Positions 35,211-45,000 of a stretch of 64,000 nucleotides of DNA are shown here, one piece after another; positions within the stretch are counted from its first letter, which is position 1, and the number at the start of each line of letters is the position of its first letter. The DNA comes from G963662655 sp963666875 (GTDB taxonomy: Bacteria; Cloacimonadota; Cloacimonadia; Cloacimonadales; JAIOQZ01), in assembly GCA_963666875.2 (NCBI GenBank), contig CAXXPU010000012.1, positions 62,001 through 126,000 on the forward strand, read 5' to 3'. The position numbers and the translations under genes were made by a program. The notes below the pieces were generated by a model. It saw only the letters and a program-made list of their open reading frames with translations. It was not told where the DNA came from and did not search any database.

Positions 35211-36251
35211 ATGGCGGTTCAATTCAGGGCCTGTGCATTAGAGGGCGGCGGCGTGAAGGGGATTGCATTTGTGGGAGCCTTTCAAGTGCTATCTCAACGC
35301 GGTTATTTAGACAATATCGTGCGTATAGGCGGAACGAGTGCCGGTGCGATTAACGCGTTACTTTTTGCCCTTGGTTTTTCAATTCAGGAACAATTTGACA
35401 TTCTGGCTTCGACAGATTTCAAGAAATTTATGGACGATTCGTTCGGCTTCGTTCGAGATTTCAAACGTCTCTGGACGGAGTTCGGCTGGAACAAGGGTGA
35501 TTTCTTCACTGAATGGATCGGGAAATTGGTCGAGAAGAAACTGGGGACCGCCAACGCAACATTCCAGGACTTGCGAGAGGCTGGAAGGCCTGACCTGTAT
35601 GTGATCGGAACCAATCTCTCGATCGGATTCTCCGAGGTGTTTTCCTATGAACGATATCCTGAAATGCCTATAGCTACTGCCCTGAGGATCAGTATGTCAA
35701 TACCGCTGTTTTTCAGGGCGGTTCGGTTTGGCGAGCGTAAGGATGTGTACGTCGATGGTGGTGTACAAAATAATTACCCGGTCAAGCTTTTCGATCGCCT
35801 CAAGTACATCGACATGGCAAATGAAAAAGAAGCCGCGAGATACGTCGATTATTATAATAAGGAAAATGCTTTGTTTTTGATGAACAGACCCGACAAGAGT
35901 CCATACGTGTACAACAAACAAACATTGGGGCTCCGCCTGGACAGCGAAGAGGATGTCGCCCTCTTCCGCTATAACGAACCTCGCAAAGGCAAAGAAATAA
36001 AAACCTTTCCTCAATATGCAAATGCTTTGCTGTCCGCATTGATGCAAACCCAGGAAAACCAGCACCTGCACAGTGACGACTGGCACCGAACCATCTATAT
36101 CAACACCCTCGATGTGCACACGACAGACTTCGACCTGTCCGACGAAAAGAAACAAAAGCTTGTTCAGCAAGGAATCGAAGGTGCCGAAACGTATCTCAAG
36201 TGGTTTGAAGATCCGAAAGAAAACCCGATGAACCGTATTTCGAAATCATGA
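35211..36251 (+). CDS. Patatin-like phospholipase
   Basis: The 346-residue protein has the patatin anion hole EGGGVKGIAFVGA (residues 11-23), the nucleophile elbow GGTSAGA with S43, and the second dyad residue D182 in YVDGGVQNNYP. It probably hydrolyses acyl lipids. AAAGGAGG lies upstream. No signal peptide is present, suggesting a cytoplasmic or membrane-peripheral enzyme. Its stop overlaps the ATG of the lipoprotein-like gene at 36248 (ATGA), so the two are translationally coupled and likely act together. No nucleotidyltransferase is nearby, so a CBASS effector role is not supported. Confidence 0.92.
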   Translation: MAVQFRACALEGGGVKGIAFVGAFQVLSQRGYLDNIVRIGGTSAGAINALLFALGFSIQEQFDILASTDFKKFMDDSFGFVRDFKRLWTEFGWNKGDFFTEWIGKLVEKKLGTANATFQDLREAGRPDLYVIGTNLSIGFSEVFSYERYPEMPIATALRISMSIPLFFRAVRFGERKDVYVDGGVQNNYPVKLFDRLKYIDMANEKEAARYVDYYNKENALFLMNRPDKSPYVYNKQTLGLRLDSEEDVALFRYNEPRKGKEIKTFPQYANALLSALMQTQENQHLHSDDWHRTIYINTLDVHTTDFDLSDEKKQKLVQQGIEGAETYLKWFEDPKENPMNRISKS

Positions 36252-36997
36252 AAAAGACAACGTTTATCTCGTGGGTCAGTGTTCTTCTAACACTTGTTTT
36301 GTTGGCCGGTATCGCTCTGACAGGCTGCCAGCAAAGAAGGAACCACATCCCCAAAATGGCCAGTAATCCCTTACATGATCGCAACAGAATCACAACAGAT
36401 TCCGACAGCCTTGGGCAATACGAGCTTGATGAATACACTGCTCACATGTCGGCGGATACTCTGTTGAAAATCCCGGGAAAGCCAGGTAAACTTCTGTTTT
36501 CAATCGGAATTCCCGGACATATACCATCTTTCATCGGATGGGAAGGACTGGGACATGACGAGGTAACCTTCCCGGCGCGAGGGCGCTATGCGAAAATCCA
36601 GATTTCGGCTCCCGCGTTTGAAATCCGTGCAGCAGATAAAAAGCTAGAAGACAATACCATGATCGTCGCGATCGATCCCACCGGTTCTGAGTTTTTTCTC
36701 TCTATCGTACCCTTGACCACCGGTCGCAGCGAAATCAGCGCGACGGTTTTTATGCATAATCTGCCGGATTGCAGCGATCCGGGAGTTTCCAAGGTACCCC
36801 CGATTCTCAAGATCAATGTTCGGGTGGATCGGTGGTCGAAATGTAGAATAGGTATCAACAAGATGCTCGATATCCTCTGGGAAAAGTTTCTCGATTTCTG
36901 GGCTGCATTCGTTGCGTTGTTTCTGGGGCTCATGCTCTATTTCGTTCGTAAGGCGATCAAGAAAAAAACCGGCTATTCCGGCAAAGATGACTCCTAA
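36248..36997 (+). CDS. Membrane protein coupled to the patatin gene, possible lipoprotein
   Basis: The 249-residue protein has an N-terminal hydrophobic segment ending in a lipobox-like LTGC (Cys about 27), a soluble, probably beta-rich domain (about 75-195) and a C-terminal transmembrane helix (about 218-236) with a basic tail (RKAIKKKTGYSGK). It may be anchored at both ends or simply span the inner membrane twice. The function is unknown. The four-base overlap with the patatin gene suggests a partner or membrane receptor for that lipase. Confidence 0.7.
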   Translation: MKKTTFISWVSVLLTLVLLAGIALTGCQQRRNHIPKMASNPLHDRNRITTDSDSLGQYELDEYTAHMSADTLLKIPGKPGKLLFSIGIPGHIPSFIGWEGLGHDEVTFPARGRYAKIQISAPAFEIRAADKKLEDNTMIVAIDPTGSEFFLSIVPLTTGRSEISATVFMHNLPDCSDPGVSKVPPILKINVRVDRWSKCRIGINKMLDILWEKFLDFWAAFVALFLGLMLYFVRKAIKKKTGYSGKDDS

Positions 36998-37066
36998 GTC
37001 AATCGCTTGACAGGATGTGACGCTGGGTAGAAAAATATCTCGTTGAATCAACAGGAGATTTAGTGA

Positions 37067-37660
37067 TTGAAAGAACGTGAGAGTAGTATCGTCACCACCA
37101 ATCGTTTACGCATCCGCGTCGCATTGCCGAACGACAACGACATCGATATCCTCTACGAACTGTGGAACGATCCTATCGTCATGCGGTTCGTCGGCTTCCC
37201 GGAAGGGCTGTTCATCAGTCGCGAGCAGCTCAGGAAGCAACTGACGATCGAGCGCGACGACCCTTTCAACCGCGTGCTGATGGCGGAGCGGAAAGAGGAC
37301 GGCGTTGTGGTCGGACAGTGCAAGCTGGGCGGTGTCAACGACGACAACGTGGCACACACGGACGTCAAGCTGCTGCCGATGTTCCAGGGCATGGGCTACG
37401 GCACGGAGATCAAGCACGCGCTGGTCGATTACCAGTTCACGCACACGGACTGCCGTGCAGTGGAAGGCTCGCCCAACAAGGACAACCATGCCTCGATCCG
37501 GATGCAGGAGAAGGTGGGCGGAGTCGTCGTTGCCGAGGGCGTGTTCAAGGCGCCGGTGAATAGCGATATCCCGCGCTGCGACGTCCCGTACCTGCTTTAC
37601 CATGTTTCACGGGAAACGTGGGAGAAGAATCAAACTTCCGATCAATCGATGTCACCCTGA
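37067..37660 (+). CDS. GNAT-family N-acetyltransferase (RimJ/RimL-like)
   Basis: The 197-residue protein matches the GNAT fold of the RimJ/L group: TNRLRIRVALPNDNDIDILY at the start, a central strand (VVVGQCKLGGV), the acetyl-CoA loop FQGMGYGTEIKHAL and the late segment NKDNHASIRMQEKVGG. It transfers acetyl groups from acetyl-CoA to an unknown amine. The start codon is TTG at 37067, supported by AGGAG about ten bases upstream, as no ATG or GTG fits this frame nearby. The C-terminal last dozen residues may run into repeat sequence. Confidence 0.85.
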   Translation: MKERESSIVTTNRLRIRVALPNDNDIDILYELWNDPIVMRFVGFPEGLFISREQLRKQLTIERDDPFNRVLMAERKEDGVVVGQCKLGGVNDDNVAHTDVKLLPMFQGMGYGTEIKHALVDYQFTHTDCRAVEGSPNKDNHASIRMQEKVGGVVVAEGVFKAPVNSDIPRCDVPYLLYHVSRETWEKNQTSDQSMSP

Positions 37661-37690
37661 GTAATGAGGAACGAGTGTATCGAAGGGTCT
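37648..37690. repeat. Possible dispersed intergenic repeat
   Basis: The stretch with GATGTCACCCTGAG and CGAAGGGTCTTC resembles a widespread inverted intergenic repeat (GTCACCCTGAG...CGAAGGGT). It overlaps the end of the acetyltransferase gene. No second copy was seen in this window. Confidence 0.35.
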
Positions 37691-37764
37691 TCCGAATGTT
37701 TGATTCGCTGCCCATGCTTTCACGCATAACATTCAGAAGATCCGCAAGCGGAACACTCTCTTCT

Positions 37765-37789
37765 CCTTCCCCTTTGACAAAGGGGAAGG
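37765..37789. repeat. Palindromic repeat of a second family
   Basis: CCTTCCCCTTTG and its complement CAAAGGGGAAGG are separated by a single base, followed by TTTGGGATGGGG. This type occurs as intergenic repeats in many genomes. It lies between the acetyltransferase and M6 protease genes and might end transcription of the former. Confidence 0.6.
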
Positions 37790-37904
37790 TTTGGGATGGG
37801 GTTTCTCTATTACCAACCATTCACGAAAATATTAATTGCCACAAAACGGACTTTCTTGAAATTTTACCCGAAGATGTGCGTTATATACTCTTAGAGGAGG
37901 ATTC

Positions 37905-40900
37905 ATGTCTCGAAAATCATATTGGTTATTGCTTGTGTCGCTGCTGGCGACCGCGCTGTGGTCTATGCCTCCGCATCCGCTCAAGCAGGACATTTCAGGC
38001 TATCCGGACACGGCGGAACTGCGTCATGCTCCCTTCAAGGCAATATCGAGAGTCGATGGAATCCCGCAGACGGTTCTGACCATCATGGTCGAGTATGCCG
38101 ATGTCAAGTTCGACGATGTCGCCGACTACCCGGATAATCTGGTGCACGATTCGACGTTTGTCGATGCGGGGATCCGTCACCTTCAGGAGTTCTGGCAGGA
38201 TGCCTCCCACGGAGCGTACGTCTTCGATTACGAAATATACGACCGCGTCGTGCTGTCGAAGAATATGGATTACTACGGCGACGACAACTACCGCGAACGC
38301 ATCGTCGAGATGGTAGAAGAGATGGTCGTAGCGCTCGATCCAGTCATCGATTTCAACGACTACGACGCCTATATCATCTTCCACGCGGGTGCCGGACAGG
38401 AATCGGACATCTACGACACCAACCCCGGGACCATCTGGAGTACGTTCATCAACTACTGGGATATGAAGGATTACTACGATCCCGACGACGAAAACCCGGA
38501 TTTTCAGGGAATCCCCACCGATGACGGCGTTTATATGACGGAGTTCTCGATCGTGCCGGAGAGCCAGTGGCAGAGCGATTTCACCGTAGCCGATCCCATT
38601 CTGGGCATCCTCGGTGTCCTGGCACACGAGTTCGGGCATCAGCTCGGGCTTCCCACGCTTTACGACAACTATTCAGGCAACGGGAAATCCTCCGGAATCG
38701 GCAATTTCGGGGTGATGGGAACCGGCGCCTGGAACGCGCTGGGATACGTACCGCCCATGCCCTGTGCATGGAGCCGTTACTACCTCGGCTGGGAAACGGC
38801 GATCGAGGTTACCCAGAACTTCCAGAATGCGCAAGTCGATTACGTCCTCTCAGACGATATCGGAACAACGAAAGTATATAAGATACCGATCTCCGATAAA
38901 GAGTATTTCCTGATCGAAAACCGGCAGCAGAACCCGGACAACAGCACCTCGCAGGCAACGGGCGAACCGAGCTTTACCTTCCCGCTCCTCGAAGAGGGCC
39001 AGGACTACTACCCGGAAGGACACGCCAACGCCGGAGACCCGAAATTCAATTGGGTCGAGAATTCCTATCTGGGCTGCGAGTGGGACTTTTATCTGCCCGG
39101 ATACGGCGGCCCGGAAGTGCCGGTAATCGATCCGATATCAGGCGATACCAACGACGAGATCATCGACGGATCGGGCATCCTGATCTGGCACATCGACGAA
39201 TACGTTATCGATGCGTCTTTCACGCCCGACTTCGAATACAACACGGTCAACGCGACCGCGCAACATAAGGGCGTCGATCTGGAAGAAGCCGACGGCGTCC
39301 AGCACATGGACTCCTACTATCCCGATCCCTGCCGTACCGGCTCGCCGCGCGACGCTTATCGCGAAGGCAACAACACCTATTTCGGCTTGTCGGTCGATCC
39401 GGATACCGGCGATAACTCGCTTCCTACTGCGGACAGCTACTATGGTGGAACGTCGATGGAAGTGATCGACATCGGGCCTTCGGATCTGGTCATGCAATTC
39501 TCGGTGCGATTCGAGTGGAACCTCGATACCGGATACGCCGGAACCAACGACTTCGGCGCGCAGGTGAGTGACTTCGATAACGACGGCGCGATCGAGATAT
39601 TCTACCCCATGCCCAACGGCGAACTCTACTTCTGGCGGGACGACGAACGTCTTGTAGGTGGCGGCTTCCCGGACGATACCGTATTCCAGGGGACCATCGA
39701 AAAGATCTACGCTTACGACGAAGAATCCGACATGTTTTTGATTCCATGCAAGATCAACAATGGTCCAACCTACGCATACATCTTCACGCCGCGAGACTCG
39801 ACGTTCGCCTACACCGAGTTTTTCACCGACCGCACCTGGGCGAGTCATCCAGTCATCATCCCGGAGTCAGCCAGTGGATACAAAGCGTTTCTGCCGCTGC
39901 ACAGCGATGCAGGAACCGAAATCGTGGTTCTGGACGAGGATTGGCAGATTGCCGATACCTGGCAGTACGACGATTCACTGAGTGCCAACCCCATCTACGA
40001 CACGACTGGCCAAAAACTGATCACGTTCCATAAGCAGACAGCCAATTCATGGATGATGCGGAAATGGAATCTCGCCAATCCGAACCAGCCCGATGATTAT
40101 CCGCTCGATGCGCTTCACGGCGTCGAGGCATTATCGTACGCACTCAGCGCCGACATCAATTCATCGGTCGAAGGGAGCGAAATCATCTTGATGAGTTCGG
40201 ACAACCGCGTGTTTCTTCTTGACGAAAACGGAACTGTATTGCCGAATTTCCCGTTGACGCTGCCCGAATCCGCGTATGGTTGTCCGACCATTGCGGACGC
40301 AGATGCGAACGGCACGCTGGACATGCTGTTCGGCGGCGAGAATTTCATCGTTGTGTCAGGTTATAACGGCGAATTTCTCAATACGCCCATCCAGTCGATC
40401 GACATGCCGGATACATTGGGAATCGCGGCACAGCCGATCGCGCTGGATCTCGACGGGGACGACGATCCGGAGATTCTCGGATGTCTATCGCTGAACCGCT
40501 TCTGTATATGGGGCGATTACTACGCGCTGAAGGAATCGAAGGCGTTCAGCAGTCGCAGCAGGAGTTGTCCGGTTGCGGCGCCCGACGGCGAAGGCGGCAT
40601 CACGGTTTATATCCCGTCCGATTACGGCAGGATCTTCCGCTACCGGTTCCCGGATGCGGATGAAGCGGCACTGGACGATTTGGTCTGGAGCAGCGAATTC
40701 GGTAACGCGTACCGGACTTCGAGCTGGATTGGCCCGGCGATCGAGCCACCAGCGTCTTCCGGCGGCATTTTCGCCAGGGGCGGAGTGTATATCTTTCCCA
40801 ACCCGGTGAACAATGTTTTTTCCGGCGATCCGACACTCAATATACAGGTAACGCGGAACGCCGAGGTAAAGGTCCGTATGTACGACATTGCCGGGAACCT

Positions 40901-41051
40901 GATCTACAAGCAATCGGCTCTCTGCGATGCGAACATGCCGAACCGGGATAAATTCGAGTTGAAGGCGTCCCGATTGTCTTCGGGGCTTTATTTCATTCTT
41001 GTTGAAGCGGATGGAGATGTGAAAAAACTGAATTTCGGGGTTGAAAAATGA
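37905..41051 (+). CDS. Secreted M6-family metalloprotease with T9SS C-terminal sorting domain
   Basis: The 1048-residue protein has a signal peptide (1-20) and an immune-inhibitor-A-type M6 catalytic domain. Its zinc motif HEFGHQLGLPTLYD has ligands H241 and H245 and catalytic E242. A beta-propeller-like region (about 530-930; VSDFDNDGAIEIFY and similar FG-GAP motifs) follows. The last roughly 80 residues (YIFPNPVNN..., MYDIAGNLIY..., LSSGLYFILVEADG, KKLNFGV) form a type A T9SS sorting domain. It is probably secreted across the outer membrane. AGAGGAGG precedes the ATG. It is followed at once by a PorV/Q-type gene. Confidence 0.93.
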   Translation: MSRKSYWLLLVSLLATALWSMPPHPLKQDISGYPDTAELRHAPFKAISRVDGIPQTVLTIMVEYADVKFDDVADYPDNLVHDSTFVDAGIRHLQEFWQDASHGAYVFDYEIYDRVVLSKNMDYYGDDNYRERIVEMVEEMVVALDPVIDFNDYDAYIIFHAGAGQESDIYDTNPGTIWSTFINYWDMKDYYDPDDENPDFQGIPTDDGVYMTEFSIVPESQWQSDFTVADPILGILGVLAHEFGHQLGLPTLYDNYSGNGKSSGIGNFGVMGTGAWNALGYVPPMPCAWSRYYLGWETAIEVTQNFQNAQVDYVLSDDIGTTKVYKIPISDKEYFLIENRQQNPDNSTSQATGEPSFTFPLLEEGQDYYPEGHANAGDPKFNWVENSYLGCEWDFYLPGYGGPEVPVIDPISGDTNDEIIDGSGILIWHIDEYVIDASFTPDFEYNTVNATAQHKGVDLEEADGVQHMDSYYPDPCRTGSPRDAYREGNNTYFGLSVDPDTGDNSLPTADSYYGGTSMEVIDIGPSDLVMQFSVRFEWNLDTGYAGTNDFGAQVSDFDNDGAIEIFYPMPNGELYFWRDDERLVGGGFPDDTVFQGTIEKIYAYDEESDMFLIPCKINNGPTYAYIFTPRDSTFAYTEFFTDRTWASHPVIIPESASGYKAFLPLHSDAGTEIVVLDEDWQIADTWQYDDSLSANPIYDTTGQKLITFHKQTANSWMMRKWNLANPNQPDDYPLDALHGVEALSYALSADINSSVEGSEIILMSSDNRVFLLDENGTVLPNFPLTLPESAYGCPTIADADANGTLDMLFGGENFIVVSGYNGEFLNTPIQSIDMPDTLGIAAQPIALDLDGDDDPEILGCLSLNRFCIWGDYYALKESKAFSSRSRSCPVAAPDGEGGITVYIPSDYGRIFRYRFPDADEAALDDLVWSSEFGNAYRTSSWIGPAIEPPASSGGIFARGGVYIFPNPVNNVFSGDPTLNIQVTRNAEVKVRMYDIAGNLIYKQSALCDANMPNRDKFELKASRLSSGLYFILVEADGDVKKLNFGVEK

Positions 41052-41071
41052 TGAAAACCATGGGAGGTTCC

Positions 41072-41980
41072 ATGAGGAAATATATTGTATTGGGAATCAC
41101 GCTGCTGGCGCTGGTTTCCCTGTTTGCCGAGAAAGTCGATGGGAAATCGGGAGAATACGGTTTCCAGATGCTCAAGATACCTACAAGTGTCGCGGTGGCA
41201 GGAACGGGCGGAACCGGTGCGTTCTTCTCCGACGACGCCTTCGCGACAAAATCGCATCCGACCGCCGGTGTGATCAACCGTATCAGCGGCATCTCACTGG
41301 TCTCCAATCAGTGGCTGTTCGATACGCAGATGACCAACCTGGGCGTGAACAATTCCGACGGCAAGACATCGATCGGATTAACCCTGCGCTATCTGGATTA
41401 CGGCGACTTCGAAAACCGTGACGATCAGGCAGTCCTGACCGGTGAATACCACCCGATGGACCTGGATATCATGGTCAACTACGGATTCCGCCTGCATCCG
41501 AACCACTACGCCGGCGTCAATCTCAGCCTGCTGTACGAGAAGATCAACACTGCTTCCAGCTATGGTCTCGCCACGGATATCGGCTACACATGGCTGACAC
41601 CGCTGAAGGGCATGAAGACCTATCTCACGGTGAAGAATCTGGGCGTCACCTCGGAGATGGAATCCGAAGCAATCGATCTGCCGATCGGCTACGAACTCGG
41701 TTTCGCCAAGGATTTCGATTTCGAGAGCTTCCTTCTGGAGGGAGACCTGCGATTCCTGAAGTACGAAGACGACGACAACATGAAGGCGAATATCGGACTC
41801 TCGGCAACGTTCCTGGAAATCCTTCGGCTACGCGCCGGGTACAAAGTCAATTACGATATCGAGGATATCAGTGCCGGTATCGGTATTCATTGGAAGAGTA
41901 TTGGGGTCGATTATACCTGGATTCCGATCAAGGAAGAGATCGGCGACGTCCACATGATCGGTCTGACCTATAGTTTCTAA
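41072..41980 (+). CDS. PorV/PorQ-family outer membrane beta-barrel protein
   Basis: The start at 41072 (MRKYIVLGITLLALVSLFA) is chosen for its GGGAGG and clean signal peptide. An ATG at 41048 overlapping the previous stop is an alternative. The 302-residue mature region begins GEYGFQMLKIPTSVAVAG and FSDDAFATKSHPTAG, hallmarks of the PorV/PorQ (UPF0164) family, followed by alternating amphipathic strands and a C-terminal aromatic residue (LTYSF). PorV shuttles T9SS cargo to the attachment complex. Its position between two cargo proteases supports a T9SS role. Confidence 0.88.
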   Translation: MRKYIVLGITLLALVSLFAEKVDGKSGEYGFQMLKIPTSVAVAGTGGTGAFFSDDAFATKSHPTAGVINRISGISLVSNQWLFDTQMTNLGVNNSDGKTSIGLTLRYLDYGDFENRDDQAVLTGEYHPMDLDIMVNYGFRLHPNHYAGVNLSLLYEKINTASSYGLATDIGYTWLTPLKGMKTYLTVKNLGVTSEMESEAIDLPIGYELGFAKDFDFESFLLEGDLRFLKYEDDDNMKANIGLSATFLEILRLRAGYKVNYDIEDISAGIGIHWKSIGVDYTWIPIKEEIGDVHMIGLTYSF

Positions 41981-42015
41981 TTCAACCGGAATGATTCATT
42001 AAAAAAGGAGATTTC

Positions 42016-45000
42016 GTGGTAAGACGAATCGTAATAGCCATTATGCTGCTTCAGGCGGTTTTCGCATTTTCGCTGGATTACACACCGCGTCAGATGATTA
42101 TCCGTACCTCCCAACCGGTCAGTTTGCGACAAAATTCATTCGGGCTCACCAGCTTCGATTCATTCCTTCAGTCGAAGCAGGTCAGAGAACTGAAACCGGT
42201 GCTGAAAAAGGCGGACAACCGATACTTCGTCGCTACTTTCGACAATGAACTGGACTGGCAGCAGATTCGTTCGCAAAATCAGCGTTTCGACGGCATCGAC
42301 TACATTCAGCCGAACTATATCAATAAACTCTACGTCACGCCGAACGATCCATATTTCGTCAATCAACAGCTCGATCTGGTCGAGGTTCCGGAAGCCTGGG
42401 AAACCGTTACCGGAAATGATCAGATTATCGTGGGTGTGATCGATTCAGGTTTGTTCTTCAATCACCCCGATCTCCAGAACAACGTTTATTACAACGCAGG
42501 AGAGATACCCGACAACGGTATCGACGACGACAACAACGGCTATATCGACGACTGGCGGGGATGGGACTTCGTTGACGCGCCCGAGCTGGAAGGCATCGCA
42601 CTGGGCGATTATCTCGACCAGGACAACGACGCCACCGACGAGAACAAGCACGGTACCCACGTCAGCGGCATCATCTGCGCCGACACCAACAACAATCTCG
42701 GCGTGGCGGGCATCATGTACAATTGCCGTCTGATGGTCATCCGCGCCGGCTTCCGCACCACCGAGGGTTACGGTTATCTTCAGGACGACGACAGCGCAGC
42801 GGCGATCGTGTATGCCGCGGACATGGGCGCCGATGTGATCAACCTCAGCTGGGGCGATACGAACTATTCCGACATCATCGCCGACGCCTGTCAGTACGCC
42901 TACGACCACGGCACGATTATTGTCGCGTCCGCGGGTAACGACCCCGTTCCCGGACTCAGCTACCCGGCGAAGCTTTCGACCACGATCGCGGTCGGAGCCG
43001 TTGACAGCTACTACAACCTGACCGGCTTCAGCAGCTACGGTCCCAATCTCGATCTGATGGCGCCCGGTCAGCAAATCCTGAGTACATACGATGTCGAGGA
43101 CGACGGAACCGGTACGTACGAAGAGCAGTCGGGAACGTCGATGGCGGCGCCGTTCGTTACCGGAGCCGTGGGTCTGCTGCTTTCGAAGAATCCCAATCTC
43201 GATTTCCACGCGGTGCGTTCCAAGCTGGCACAGTCGGCGGACGACTACGGCGACGAAGGCTACGATAATTTTTACGGAAACGGCGTTCTGAACGTTAACA
43301 AGCTGGTGGCAAACGAATCACTGCCTTTCATCGAGATTACTTACCCGGAAGAGAGTATGGGTCTGAACGAGAGCTTCGACATCGTCGGAACGGTAACCGC
43401 GCCCAATTTCTTCAGGTATTCGGTTATGTACACCGACAAGGCCCTTCCCGAAGAGATGGACTGGCTCGATGTGGTTAATCATACCAACACGCCCACGTTC
43501 CATTACGATGAGGTGGAAGACGACGTTATTGCCAGATTCAACGTGCTGGATCTCTTCCCGGACGGAACCTACCTGATAAAGATCGAAGTGCTTACCACCG
43601 ACGGTAAACGCTACAACTACCGTCGCACCGTCGGCATCGATCAATCGCCGCCGGTTCTGGATACGAACAGATTCGGCATTTTCCTTCGCTACGAAGACGA
43701 GATTCCGGTCTATTATATCCAGGCAATCTACGACGAACCGGTCATTCTGGAAGCTGCCTGCTTCATGCAGAATGGACAGGAATACACATTCTTCAGCGAT
43801 TACAGCGATTCGCTACAGATCGTTCGCATTCCGGGAACCATTCCCGAAGGCGTCATCGATATTCAACTTACCGCCACCAATACTACCGGTCTCAGTAGCA
43901 CTTCCAATACTTACGAGAATGTCGCCGATATTCGTTTCGATTCGGTGAATATCCACGATTATACGCAAAACCTTTCTGGAATCGGACTGGTACCGGTGCC
44001 GGTAAAAGCAACAGGCGACAGAAGATTCATCGGCATGACGATGTCCTCGGGCTACGGTCCGGTGCAATTCTATCAGATCGTCAACAACAGTGTGGTCAGC
44101 ATTCCAGGTTCGACGTTCAGCGACCAATTCTGGCCTCTCTCGGTGGGCGACACCGACGGGGAGCGACTGGAAGTACTCGGGTTGAATCTCGATACTGCCA
44201 CGCTCTATGAGGTGGCGCCGGGCGCCGATCCGGACTCGTACGCCTTTATCCCGATGTGGAATCAGGCGAACGTCTCGGGCGGTAAATTCACCGATTTCGA
44301 TGGCGATAACATGGATGACATCATCCTGGTCACCAATATCACCTCCGGTAGGGTGCTCAAGCTGTACAAGCGATCCGGAACGAATTACAACGAAGAAGAA
44401 ACCCTCACCAACGGTACGACGACCCTCTCCAGAAACATGTTTGTTCCCACGGTGTTTTGCGACGATTTCGACAACGATGGAAATCCCGAAATCCTGGCTG
44501 CGGATATCGACGGCGATGTCATCATCTACGAAAACAGCACCGGATCGTTCGAGCAGACATGGACAACCAGGCTGCCTATTACAGACGCATACTATCTCGC
44601 AATCGGTGACTTCACCGGAAACCGCCACACCGACTTCTGCGTTGGCGGATCTCAGTCCGATACTTCAGACCCCAACAAGACCTTCTGGTACTTCCAGTTC
44701 TTCAAAGGGGTAAACGACAACCAGTATGAGACGATCGGACAACTGATGTTCACCAAGGTAGAATCCGAAAACTCGATCACGTCCGTCGATATCGATGACG
44801 ACGGTAACGACGAACTGATCTTCTCGCTTTCACCCAACATCTATGTAATCGATTACGTGGATGGCAGGTTTGTTCCCGTGTGGCGCGGATCTTCGGACAA
44901 ATCATATTACACGGTAGCCTTCCCGGCAACCGATACCGAACCGGCCACCTTCCTGTTTAACGACATCCACAATGGCACCTATTTCTCGACCGTCGGATAT

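Noticed and set aside
35211..36251. Patatin as a CapV-type CBASS effector
   Set aside because: No cyclic-oligonucleotide synthase, Cap2/Cap3 gene or other defence gene is adjacent.
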